DNA from: DASWHD01 sp036393335
Lineage (GTDB): Bacteria; CG2-30-53-67; CG2-30-70-394
Length of the DNA: 14,830 nucleotides
Direction of reading: 5' to 3'
Assembly: GCA_036393335.1 (NCBI GenBank)
Contig: DASWHD010000198.1
Location: forward strand, 1 to 14,830
The position numbers and the translations under genes are program-made. Under the pieces are notes generated by a model. That model made no database searches, was not told the origin of the DNA, and saw nothing but the letters and a program-made list of their open reading frames with translations. Shown here one piece after another: positions 1-7,727 of this stretch. Every line of letters starts with the position of its first letter. Position 1 is the stretch's first letter.

Positions 1-72
1 CTGACCCGCATGGTGAGAGATTCGGCCGGCTCGGGGTTTCGGCCCGGGCGGCGCGATTGCCAATGAGTGGAT

Positions 73-140
73 CGCCCCCTCCCCCGGTGGCTGCCGTCCT
101 GGCGCTAGGGGCATCTTGCCGGCCGCTGGGAGAGGGGGCG
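73..140. repeat. GC-rich inverted repeat after the LTD PEP-CTERM gene
   Basis: The arms CGCCCCCTCCCCC (73-85) and GGGAGAGGGGGCG (128-140) are inverted copies matching at 12 of 13 positions, separated by 42 bp. The structure begins 13 bp past the stop codon of the minus-strand gene ending at 154. It could fold at the end of that transcript, but there is no T-tract, so it is not called a terminator. The arms resemble those at 3710-4195 and 7481-7674. I see no gene in bases 1-153. Confidence 0.6.
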
Positions 141-153
141 AGGGCGCGGGTGA

Positions 154-792
154 CTACCTACGCCGGCGAGGGTGACGGGTCAGGGGGCCGCACACGAGGA
201 GGAGGGCGGGGAGGATGAGGGCCAGCGACACGGGCTCGGGGACGGCCGCGAGCGGGACCTCGCTGCTCCCCGGAGTGCCTCCGTCGACGGTGCCGACCAC
301 GAAGTCGCCGGGGGCGGCAGAGTGGCGCTCGAGGGAGCGGCGGTCCGGGTTGTCGGCGACGAGGGCGCTATAGTCGAAGCTGTCGATGATCTGGTCTGCC
401 GCGTCGCGGAGCGCGATCAACTCGCCGGCATCGAGGAGGCCGCCGCTGTAGTCGAGGATGGCGTAGGCAAACTCATCGGCCACGCCGTCGCCGTTGCCGT
501 AGAAGCTCTCGAACGACAACGTGTTGCTATCGGTCGTGTCGATCAGCTCAAAGGCCGCGACCAGGAAGCCGCCGGGGGCGAGCACCGTGCCGTCCGGAAC
601 GGTGAGAGTAATGCCGTCCCAGTACCAACCCGACAGGTCTGCGGGGCCGGGACCCAGATTGAGGATCTCGATGAACTCCGTGTCCTGGCCATCGGTGGGC
701 GGGGCGTAGTTGATCTCGCTCAGGATCACCTCCGCACTTGCCACGAGTGGAGCCGAAACGGCCCATACTACTGCGATCCACCAGCTTTTCAT
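154..792 (-). CDS. Lamin-tail-domain PEP-CTERM sorting protein
   Basis: A predicted exported 212-residue protein of unknown specific function. An N-terminal signal peptide (about residues 1-20, hydrophobic, ending ASA) is followed by a lamin-tail (LTD) type beta domain. Its typical phrases are ILSEINYAPP near residue 23, EFIEILN near 39, ADLSGWYW near 51 and a VPDGTVLAPGGFLV stretch. The tail is a textbook PEP-CTERM signal: VPEP at 184-187, a hydrophobic helix to about 203, then an arginine cluster. In known systems exosortase cleaves this tail and the protein goes to the cell surface or exopolysaccharide matrix. I chose the ATG at 792 because GGAGG lies 7 bases upstream and the signal peptide starts there. 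An upstream ATG at 840 would add 16 residues that do not look like a signal peptide. No exosortase gene is in the window. The family assignment is firm; the role is unknown. Confidence 0.88.
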   Translation of the reverse strand: MKSWWIAVVWAVSAPLVASAEVILSEINYAPPTDGQDTEFIEILNLGPGPADLSGWYWDGITLTVPDGTVLAPGGFLVAAFELIDTTDSNTLSFESFYGNGDGVADEFAYAILDYSGGLLDAGELIALRDAADQIIDSFDYSALVADNPDRRSLERHSAAPGDFVVGTVDGGTPGSSEVPLAAVPEPVSLALILPALLLVCGPLTRHPRRRR

Positions 793-1240
793 GATGACAC
801 CTCCTGTCGATGCGGTTCCTCCTGGAACCGGGTAGAACAAATGGCTGTCGACTCACTGGCCAACAGCGAGACGGAAGAGTACGCGAATGACAGGAAAGCA
901 TCAAGTAAATATCCAAAACGATCTATATTCACCTAATACATATGTGTTGATCAGCAAGAGGTGTGTGGCAATTGAGAAAATGCTCGAAACGTCCCTCTCA
1001 TCATCGAGCTTGCTTCCATGCATATGTAACTGCGGGGAGGGCGAAGGGGCCGCAGCGCCGTAGGGCCGGGTTCAACCGGCCGGACGCCGCCGTCTGTAAA
1101 CCGGGGGTAGGAGCCGGTGGCACCGGCGATCCGCGCCGTAGGCGCGGGCAGGTCCTGCGGGCCGGGGTCGCCGACCTGCCTGTCCGGTAGGCAGAAGGGA
1201 TTCGGTTTCTACCGGCGCTCCGGGCAAGGGTCTACGCACC
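793..1240. other. 448-bp intergenic region, AT-rich then palindrome-rich
   Basis: No convincing gene. Bases about 880-1030 are clearly richer in A+T than the rest and probably hold the promoter of the minus-strand PEP-CTERM gene, but I could not settle on a -35/-10 pair. From 1058 the sequence is GC-rich and palindromic. It has a perfect 6-bp stem at 1064-1081 (GGCCGG, loop GTTCAA, CCGGCC) and the repeat unit at 1106-1214. An outer pair, CCGTAGGG (1058-1065) and CCCTACGG (1239-1246), encloses both. Confidence 0.6.
1106..1214. repeat. GTAGGAGCC palindromic repeat, copy 1 of 3
   Basis: It starts with GGTAGGAGCCGGTGGCACC followed by GGCGATCCGCGCC. A variable GC-rich middle follows, and it ends GTCGCCGACCTGCC, then GGATTCGGTTTCTACC. 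The ends are inverted (GTAGGAGCCG against CGGTTTCTAC, the right end slightly decayed). The same order of blocks recurs at 13816-13901 and 13938-14064. The copy sits between two minus-strand genes, close to the stop codon of the exonuclease. This looks like a REP-type dispersed intergenic repeat; any function is unknown. Confidence 0.75.
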
Positions 1241-2116
1241 CTACGGAGTGGTGCCCTTGTCTGACTCCGTAGGTCGCCATGCGGCGAGGAACTCGGCGAG
1301 GTGGGGGCGGCCCTCTCCCTCGACGGTCAGGTAGGCGGCCAGCCCGTCGAGGGCGGCGGCGAGTCCCTCGGGGGGGGTGAGGCCGGTGAGGCAGGCCCAG
1401 TGGAGGTAGATGAGGTAGGTGTTCAGGACGTCGGTCTCGCAGTAGGCGCGGATCGCCGCCAGGTCTCCCGCCGCGTGGAGGGCCTCCACCTGCGAGCCGT
1501 CGACGCCGAGCTTGCCCGGCGCGCCCACCAGGGCCGCCACCTCGTCCATGCGACAGCGGGCGGCGGCACCGAAGTCGCTCGTCGCCTCCTGGAGGTCGCA
1601 GTGCCAGTCGAGGGCGTAGCGGCTGGTGTAGTTGTTCCACCGGTCGCCGGCGCGAAATAGGCCGGCCGCAGGGATGCGGTGGAGCATGGCACGGTAGCGC
1701 AGCACCGGCAGGTCGAAGCCGCGGCCGTTCCAGCTCACCAGGCAGGGACGGTGGTCCTCGGCGATTTTGCGGTCGAGGAAGTGGAAGAAGCTGCACACCA
1801 ACTCGGCCTCGCCGCTCTCCTCGGTGCCGACGCTCTGCACCCCGCGCAGGTGGTAGCGGCAATCCTCCCACACCGTGTCCCGCCCCCAGGGGGCCGGCCG
1901 TCCCTCCACCTCCACATAGGCGTAGGAGATCGCCACCACCTCCCAGAAGGGCTGGCGCAGGAAGTCGTTGGTGCCATCGGTCCGCTCCAGGTGGTAGGCG
2001 CGCAGGGCTGCGGCGATCTCGCCCCGGGATGCGCCGGCCATTCCCAGCAGACGGCCACCGGCGATCGGATCGGGGACGGTCTCGATGTCGAAGACGAACA
2101 GGGGTGGCGGGTTCAT
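1241..2116 (-). CDS. Predicted PolB-type 3'-5' exonuclease (DnaQ fold)
   Basis: A 291-residue protein matching the family of free-standing 3'-5' exonucleases related to the proofreading domain of PolB (PF10108 type). All three exonuclease motifs are visible. Exo I is FVFDIETVPD with D10 and E12; Exo II is SWNGRGFDLPVL with N130 and D135; Exo III is YCETDVLNTYLIYL with Y225 and D229. These acidic residues bind the two catalytic metals in this fold. The protein is probably cytoplasmic and acts on single-stranded DNA ends or RNA; the substrate is unknown. The ATG at 2116 puts the DIET motif at the usual distance from the N-terminus. The Shine-Dalgarno is weak (GGA about 8 bases upstream). The gene begins 29 bp after the symporter gene on the same strand, so co-transcription is likely. 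An in-frame extension upstream to 3637 runs through the symporter in another frame and is not real. Confidence 0.87.
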   Translation of the reverse strand: MNPPPLFVFDIETVPDPIAGGRLLGMAGASRGEIAAALRAYHLERTDGTNDFLRQPFWEVVAISYAYVEVEGRPAPWGRDTVWEDCRYHLRGVQSVGTEESGEAELVCSFFHFLDRKIAEDHRPCLVSWNGRGFDLPVLRYRAMLHRIPAAGLFRAGDRWNNYTSRYALDWHCDLQEATSDFGAAARCRMDEVAALVGAPGKLGVDGSQVEALHAAGDLAAIRAYCETDVLNTYLIYLHWACLTGLTPPEGLAAALDGLAAYLTVEGEGRPHLAEFLAAWRPTESDKGTTP

Positions 2117-2145
2117 TGCGATTTCCGAGAGTGGTGAGATCCCGC

Positions 2146-3666
2146 TCACTTGGCCACCGCCCATGGTGGGAGGTGGTGCGGGTCGATGTCCAAGAGGGTG
2201 AGGCCGAGGAGGTAGACGCCGGTGGTGACCACCACCACTCCCACCAGGTTGAGCACCAGGCCGGCGCACGCCATGTCGCGGATGCGCAGCTTGCCGGAGC
2301 CGAAGACGATGGCGTTGGGCGGCGTGGCCACCGGCATCATGAAGGCGCACGAGGCGGAGATGGTGGCGGGGATCATCAGCAGCAGGGGGTGGGTGTGGAT
2401 GGCGACGCTCACTGCCGCGACGATCGGCAGGATCATCTGAGTGGTGGCGGTGTTGGAGGTGAGCTCGGTGAGGAAGGTCATGAGCAGACAGATACCGGCC
2501 ATCATCACGAGGGGCGTCACGTCGCCGATCGCCGCGAGCTCGTGGCCGAGGTAGTCGCCGAGGCCGGAGCTCTTCATGCCCGCGGCCAGGGCGAATCCGC
2601 CGCCGAACAGCAGCACGATGTTCCACGGCAGGTGGACGGTGCTCCCCCAATCCATGAGCACGCCGCGCCCGCCCTCTGCCGGGAGCACGAACAACAGGCT
2701 GGCCATGGCGATCGCCACGGTGCCGTCGTCGAACAGGCTCGGGTCGGGAAACAGCGACGACCAGCCGGGTAGGGTGACGATCCCCGTCGCGATCGGCTGG
2801 CGGGACATCCACAGCACGGCGGTGGTGACGAAGACCGCGAGGACCCGACGCTCTTCCGGGGTGATCCGTCCGAGGCTGCGGTACTCCTCCACGACCATCG
2901 CCCGATCCACCGGACCCAGGTGGCGGAAGCGGAACAGCAGGCGGGTGAGCAGGAGCCAGGTGATGAGCAGCATGGCCAGGGAGATGGGCAGGGCGAGCAC
3001 CATCCACTCGGCGAAGTTGATCTCCGGTGCCGCCGGAAACGTCAGGGCGAAGATCTGCGCGAAGGCGAGGTTCGGCGGGGTGCCGATGAGGGTGGCGATC
3101 CCGCCGACAGAGGCGGCGTACGCCACGCCGAGGAGCAACGCGGTGGCGAATGGCCGGGCGGCATCGTGGCCGTTTGCCGTCTCCATCTGGTGGATCACCG
3201 CCATCGCCATCGGCACCAGCATCATCGCGGCGGCGGTGTTGGAGATCCACATGGAGAGGAACGCGGTCACTCCCATGAACCCGAGGATGATGCGCGCCGG
3301 CCCGCCCCCCACCAGGAGCAGGATGCGCAGGGCGATGCGCCGGTGCAGGTTCCAGCGCTCCATCGCCAGGGCGATCATGAAGCCGCCGAGAAAGAGGAAG
3401 ATGATGTGGTTGAAATAGGTGGTAGCGGTGGCCTTGCCCGACTGCACCCCCAGGAGGGGGAACAGGACGATCGGCAGCAGGGCGGTGACCGCCAGGGGGA
3501 CCGCCTCGGTGAGCCACCACGCCGCCATCCAGGCGGCGATGCCGGCCATGCGCGTCACCGCGGGGTGGCTCGGGTCGAGGTCGGTGAAGCCCCAGAGCAG
3601 GCAGGCGAGCAGCGGGCCGCCCGCCACGGCGAGCCACCGGCGCCGGTCGAGCGCGGACAGGGACAT
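2146..3666 (-). CDS. DASS (SLC13) family sodium/anion symporter
   Basis: A 506-residue inner-membrane protein of the divalent anion:Na+ symporter family, which includes dicarboxylate, tricarboxylate and sulfate carriers. The two pseudo-symmetric halves each show the family's sodium/substrate signature: SNT at 142-144 with GTPPN at 195-199, and SNT at 404-406 with ATPPN at 447-451. Many hydrophobic segments fill the rest, with a charged cytoplasmic linker around 248-275. The length is typical. Substrate cannot be read from the sequence; C4-dicarboxylates or sulfate are the usual candidates. The start at 3666 gives the normal short N-terminus, though no strong Shine-Dalgarno precedes it. The DUF559 repeat element lies directly upstream (3710-4195), so the promoter may lie within or beyond that element. 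The exonuclease gene follows 29 bp downstream. Confidence 0.9.
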   Translation of the reverse strand: MSLSALDRRRWLAVAGGPLLACLLWGFTDLDPSHPAVTRMAGIAAWMAAWWLTEAVPLAVTALLPIVLFPLLGVQSGKATATTYFNHIIFLFLGGFMIALAMERWNLHRRIALRILLLVGGGPARIILGFMGVTAFLSMWISNTAAAMMLVPMAMAVIHQMETANGHDAARPFATALLLGVAYAASVGGIATLIGTPPNLAFAQIFALTFPAAPEINFAEWMVLALPISLAMLLITWLLLTRLLFRFRHLGPVDRAMVVEEYRSLGRITPEERRVLAVFVTTAVLWMSRQPIATGIVTLPGWSSLFPDPSLFDDGTVAIAMASLLFVLPAEGGRGVLMDWGSTVHLPWNIVLLFGGGFALAAGMKSSGLGDYLGHELAAIGDVTPLVMMAGICLLMTFLTELTSNTATTQMILPIVAAVSVAIHTHPLLLMIPATISASCAFMMPVATPPNAIVFGSGKLRIRDMACAGLVLNLVGVVVVTTGVYLLGLTLLDIDPHHLPPWAVAK

Positions 3667-3709
3667 GCGGCGATCTTGCCGCAGCGGCGGTGGATCACCA
3701 AGCGCAGCG

Positions 3710-4195
3710 CCCTCCCCCGCCGGGGGAGGGCCGGGGTGGGGGCGGTAGGTTATCTGCCAAGGCGTTCTTCGAGGGCCTGCCGTAAGGCCTGCACCACGCC
3801 ATCGATGTTGCTCAGGACGTCGTGGTTCCAGAAGCGCACCACGCGGATCCCCATCGCCTGGAGTTGTGCTGACCGTTCTGTGTCGTGATGCAGCTGGCTC
3901 TCTCCCGCGTGGCCGCCGCCGTCCAGCTCCACCGCGAGACGGGCCTCGTGGCAGTAGAAGTCGAGGAGGTATTGCCCGACGGGATGCTGGCGGCGAAATC
4001 GAAGGCCGTCGAGCTGCTGCCGGCGAAGGTGACGCCAGAGGAGGGTCTCGGCGTCGGTCGCATGGCGTCGCGCGTGCCGCGCATTGTCGAGGCATCGAGT
4101 GTCGGCGGGCGGCTTGCGCGATGGCACGGTGGTCTCCGAAGAGGAGCGGTAGATCCGTTACGCCCTCCCCCAACCCCCTCCCGGAGGGAGGGGGA
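3710..4195. mobile_element. Candidate repeat-bounded element carrying a DUF559 gene
   Basis: The left end is a hairpin, CCCTCCCCC-GCC-GGGGGAGGG at 3710-3730, followed by CCGGGGTGGGGGCGGTAGG. The right end is CGCCCTCCCCCAACCCC at 4161-4177 running into a hairpin, CCCTCCCGGAGGGAGGGG. The two ends are inverted relative to each other. The DUF559 gene fills the inside: its stop lies 20 bp from the left arm block and its start 34 bp from the right arm. The same end design, with about 30 bp inside instead of a gene, occurs at 7481-7552 and 7603-7674. Calling it mobile is inference; I see no transposase and could not identify target-site duplications. Confidence 0.45.
3750..4127 (-). CDS. DUF559 domain protein, Vsr/PD-(D/E)XK-like endonuclease
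   Basis: A 125-residue protein of the DUF559 family, related in fold to the very-short-patch repair endonuclease. Visible hallmarks in order are ARHARRHATDAETLLWRHLR (17-36), then LRFRRQHPVGQYLLDFYC (42-59). Next come LAVELDGGGH (64-73) and GIRVVRFWNHDVLSNIDGV (93-111). D56, E67 and D69 are the likely metal-binding residues, and H73 completes the usual ELDG-x-x-H phrase. The protein is about the normal full length and looks intact. The only fitting start is GTG at 4127; an in-frame extension further upstream reads through the GC-rich repeat and is rejected. Biological role is unknown for most of the family; they are often called endonuclease domain proteins. Both flanks are GC-rich hairpin repeats, so the gene may be part of the repeat element rather than of the thiC-symporter group. 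Confidence 0.85.
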   Translation of the reverse strand: MPSRKPPADTRCLDNARHARRHATDAETLLWRHLRRQQLDGLRFRRQHPVGQYLLDFYCHEARLAVELDGGGHAGESQLHHDTERSAQLQAMGIRVVRFWNHDVLSNIDGVVQALRQALEERLGR

Positions 4196-4211
4196 GACTT
4201 TGCGACGAGGA

Positions 4212-6089
<1,878 letters not shown>

Positions 6090-6092
<3 letters not shown>

Positions 6093-6117
6093 CGGTCAAC
6101 TCCTATGGAGGGACCGA
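6090..6117 (-). promoter_or_regulatory. Shine-Dalgarno-sequestering hairpin of thiC
   Basis: In the minus-strand leader, UCGGUC (6117-6112) is exactly complementary to GACCGA (6097-6092), whose last base is the A of the start codon. Nested inside, CUCC (6110-6107) pairs with GGAG (6103-6100) around an AUA loop. The paired GGAG is the core of the thiC ribosome-binding site. The stem would therefore block translation when formed, which fits a translational expression platform for the TPP riboswitch. Pairing is read directly; regulation is inferred. Confidence 0.6.
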
Positions 6118-6129
6118 GTCAGGCAGCAC

Positions 6130-6149
6130 GGGGAGCAATTGCTCTTCCC
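6130..6149 (-). promoter_or_regulatory. Leader hairpin overlapping the 3' edge of the TPP aptamer
   Basis: The RNA reads GGGAAGAGC-AAUU-GCUCCCC, giving a perfect GAGC/GCUC stem around AAUU that could extend by pairing GGG with CCC. Its 5' arm uses the last bases (GGGAAG) of the conserved aptamer tail, so the hairpin and the closed aptamer may compete. No U-run follows, which argues against an intrinsic terminator. Confidence 0.4.
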
Positions 6150-6222
6150 TTCGCCGGCATGACCCGGATCAGGTTCAAAGGGTGTTTTCTCAGCCCCGCC
6201 GAAGCGAGACACCCCTAGGCTC
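6144..6222 (-). promoter_or_regulatory. TPP riboswitch (THI element) of thiC
   Basis: Read on the minus strand, the leader has the conserved blocks of the thiamine pyrophosphate aptamer in the right order. These are AGGGGUGUC, then GGCUGAGA (6195-6188), ACACCC closing the P2 stem, UUUGAACCUGAUCCGGGU, and CCGGCGAAGGGAAG. GGCUGAGA and the CCUGAU block form the pyrimidine pocket, and the CCGG-xxx-CCGG stem with GCGAAGGGA binds the pyrophosphate side. Binding of TPP normally lowers expression of the downstream thiamine gene. It lies about 50 bp upstream of thiC, as expected. Confidence 0.95.
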
Positions 6223-6228
6223 CGCGGG

Positions 6229-6257
6229 AGCATAGGAACCCATCGGAGTCAGCGCAA
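6229..6257 (-). promoter_or_regulatory. Candidate sigma-70 promoter of thiC
   Basis: On the minus strand, TTGCGC (6257-6252) is followed after 17 bp by TATGCT (6234-6229). Initiation about 7 bases downstream would place the transcript start near 6222, right at the 5' edge of the TPP aptamer. Position supports the call; the -35 match is only partial. Confidence 0.45.
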
Positions 6258-6319
6258 ACGGCGCAGGCGTGCGCAGTGGACGCGCCGCATCCTCCCAACG
6301 GCAGCCGACACCAAAGAGA

Positions 6320-6402
6320 GGGAAGGATGGAAACACGAAATCGGGCGGGGTTGCTCGATGGCCCTTTCGCGGCTTCCCGATTTCGTGCTTTCGTGTTCCC
6401 CT
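6320..6402. repeat. Inverted repeat with AACACGAAATCGGG arms
   Basis: The left arm has GGAAACACGAAATCGGG (about 6329-6345). The right arm is CCCGATTTCGTGCTTTCG followed by TGTTCCCC (about 6376-6400). The arms share an inverted core of ACACGAAATCGGG against CCCGATTTCGTG, with the outer TTTCGTGTT repeated in the right arm. About 30 bp lie between them. The unit occupies the space between the divergent thiC leader and the DoxX gene. It looks like another dispersed palindromic repeat; function unknown. Confidence 0.65.
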
Positions 6403-6459
6403 CTCGGCGCAGGGTCGGCAATGGGTGCCGAGTTGGTTGCTCCGCGTTGGAGAAAGGCT

Positions 6460-6876
6460 ATGGGGAATTTCCTCGACCGTTTTCGTGACCTCGGGCTCTT
6501 GATCCTGCGGGTCGGGCTCGGAGCCGCGTTCATCGCCCACGGTTGGCCCAAGCTGATGGCCGGGCCGGAGACGTGGGCGGGGCTGGGCGGCGCCATGGGG
6601 CTGTTCGGGGTACGCTTCGCGCCCGAGTTTTGGGGGCTGTGTGCGGCCCTCGCCGAGGCGGCAGGCGGGTTGTGCTTCGCCCTCGGCCTGTTCTTCCGCC
6701 CGGCCAGCCTCGCCCTTGCCTTCACCATGGCGGTGGCCTTCGCCATGCACTTCGGCAAGGGCGATCCCTTCAAGGTCTACAGCCACGCCCTGGAGGCCGG
6801 GATCGTCTTCGCCGGCATGTTCCTCGTGGGGGCGGGGAAGTACGCCGTGGACCGGGTGCTGGGCGCGCGCCGGTAG
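6460..6876 (+). CDS. DoxX family inner-membrane protein
   Basis: A 138-residue protein with the DoxX-family opening LGLLILRVGLGAAFIAHGWPKL (split about residues 11-32). Four hydrophobic segments follow, near 10-30, 55-78, 80-97 and 108-127. Conserved-looking features include HGWPKL, the glycine-rich GLGGAMG turn and the HFGKGDPF loop before the last helix. Members are small membrane proteins, some linked to quinone-dependent oxidation or thiol/sulfur stress, but this one has no clear specific assignment. I chose the ATG at 6460, preceded by GGAG and AAGG, because the family starts just before the first helix. An upstream in-frame ATG at 6358 lies in the palindromic repeat and gives a poor N-terminus. 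The DUF1439 gene follows after 51 bp on the same strand and may share its transcript. Confidence 0.85.
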   Translation: MGNFLDRFRDLGLLILRVGLGAAFIAHGWPKLMAGPETWAGLGGAMGLFGVRFAPEFWGLCAALAEAAGGLCFALGLFFRPASLALAFTMAVAFAMHFGKGDPFKVYSHALEAGIVFAGMFLVGAGKYAVDRVLGARR

Positions 6877-6927
6877 CCCATCCGGCCACGGCTTCAATAC
6901 ATTCACTCGTAGGTTCTGAGGTGTGGC

Positions 6928-7461
6928 ATGGTTCGATGGTCGATCTTTCTGGGGCTCGCCGTAACTTCCGTCACCCTGGCCGTTCCCCGTGCCGACGGCT
7001 ACACGGTGACGGTCGCTGCGCCCGCCCTGCAAAAGGCGGTGGAGGCGTACTTCCCGATCACCCGGAAAAACGCCCTCGGGGTGGTCACCCTGAGCCACCC
7101 GCGGGTGATCCTGCGCCCCGGCTCGCGGCGCATCGCTCTGGCGACCCAGGTGAAGGCGGCGATGCCGGACCAGCCACCGGTCACCGGGAATGGCGTGGTG
7201 GACGGGGAGATCGCGTACGACCCGGCACGCCACGAGTTCCATTTGCGGGAGCCACGGGTGGCGTCGCTCGCCATCGACGGGGTGGAGGGGCCGTTCGCGG
7301 CGTTGATCGAGAGCGCGGTCGACGTCCTCACCCAGGATCAGTTTCCGGTGATTCTCCTCTACCGCCTGGACGAGGCGGTGCTGCGCGCGGCGCCGAAGCT
7401 GCGGATGCTCAAGGCCGTCGGCATCCGCGACGGCGCCCTCGTGTTGGAACTGGCCTTCTGA
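6928..7461 (+). CDS. Exported DUF1439 (YceB-like) protein
   Basis: A 177-residue protein with an N-terminal signal peptide (about residues 1-24, ending near RADG-YT) and a body resembling DUF1439. Its phrases are LQKAVEAYFPITRK (35-47), VTLSHPRVILRPGSRRIAL (53-71), GVVDGEIAYDPARHEFHL (89-106) and VASLAIDGVEG near 111. The best-known relative, E. coli YceB, is an outer-membrane lipoprotein of unknown function. Here no lipobox cysteine is seen, so the mature protein is more likely periplasmic and soluble. The ATG at 6928 has GAGG 6 bases upstream. It follows the DoxX gene by 51 bp and is probably co-transcribed. GC-rich hairpins begin just after its stop codon. Confidence 0.8.
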   Translation: MVRWSIFLGLAVTSVTLAVPRADGYTVTVAAPALQKAVEAYFPITRKNALGVVTLSHPRVILRPGSRRIALATQVKAAMPDQPPVTGNGVVDGEIAYDPARHEFHLREPRVASLAIDGVEGPFAALIESAVDVLTQDQFPVILLYRLDEAVLRAAPKLRMLKAVGIRDGALVLELAF

Positions 7462-7480
7462 CTCGCCCCCCGGCCCCGTC

Positions 7481-7552
7481 GGGGGAGGGTCGGGGTGGGG
7501 GCGCCAGGAACCGGCGCAGTGCTCATCCCAAATGCCCTCCCCCAGGCCCCCT
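7481..7552. repeat. 72-bp GC-rich repeat, unit 1
   Basis: The order is GGGGGAGGGTCGGGGTGGGG then GCG, a core of about 30 bp (CAGGAACCGGCGCAGTGCTC and on), then GCCCTCCCCCAGGCCCCCT. A GC hairpin (GCCCC-GTC-GGGG type) abuts its left end and lies next to the stop codon of the DUF1439 gene. It is a near copy of unit 2 and shares end blocks with the DUF559 element at 3710-4195. Confidence 0.75.
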
Positions 7553-7602
7553 GAACGATCGATTCTCCCCGACCGGGGAGTCCTTGGGGACCCTCCCCCT
7601 CC

Positions 7603-7674
7603 GGGGGAGGGCCAGGGTGGGGGCGCTAGGAACCGGCGAAGTGCTCATTCCGAGCGCCCTCCCCCCGGCCCCCT
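7603..7674. repeat. 72-bp GC-rich repeat, unit 2
   Basis: A direct copy of unit 1, offset by 122 bp and matching at about 63 of 72 positions by eye. It has the same arms and the same AGGAACCGGCG-AGTGCTCAT core. Hairpins flank it: CCCTCCCCC-TCC-GGGGGAGGG on the left, overlapping the arm, and CCCCTCCC-GAC-GGGAGGGG on the right (about 7671-7688). The 266 bp between the genes at 7461 and 7728 contain these units and no gene. Confidence 0.75.
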
Positions 7675-7727
7675 CCCGACGGGAGGGGATTCATGGACGC
7701 CCCTGCGGGGCGAGCCATTGATCTGGC

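Noticed and set aside
172..936. 254-codon plus-strand open frame opposite the LTD PEP-CTERM gene
   Set aside because: Antisense to a well-supported gene with signal peptide and sorting tail, and low-complexity translation.
930..970. Possible sigma-54 promoter (TTGCCAC ... TTGCT) upstream of the PEP-CTERM gene
   Set aside because: The distance between the GG-like and GC elements is about 2 bases off the fixed spacing sigma-54 needs, and the GG is not intact.
963..1190. 75-codon plus-strand open frame in the spacer
   Set aside because: More than a third of it is the GTAGGAGCC repeat; there is no ribosome site and no family resemblance.
2117..3637. Upstream in-frame extension of the exonuclease through the symporter gene
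   Set aside because: The sequence is a frame-shifted reading of the DASS symporter (Arg/Pro/His-rich). The true N-terminus with its DIET motif begins at 2116.
4176..4195. Intrinsic terminator after thiC
   Set aside because: The hairpin is strong, but no T-run follows on the thiC transcript strand. It is better explained as the right end of the DUF559 repeat element.
7466..7690. CRISPR array
   Set aside because: Only two imperfect units, with internal inverted arms and no regular spacers; it is a palindromic repeat pair.
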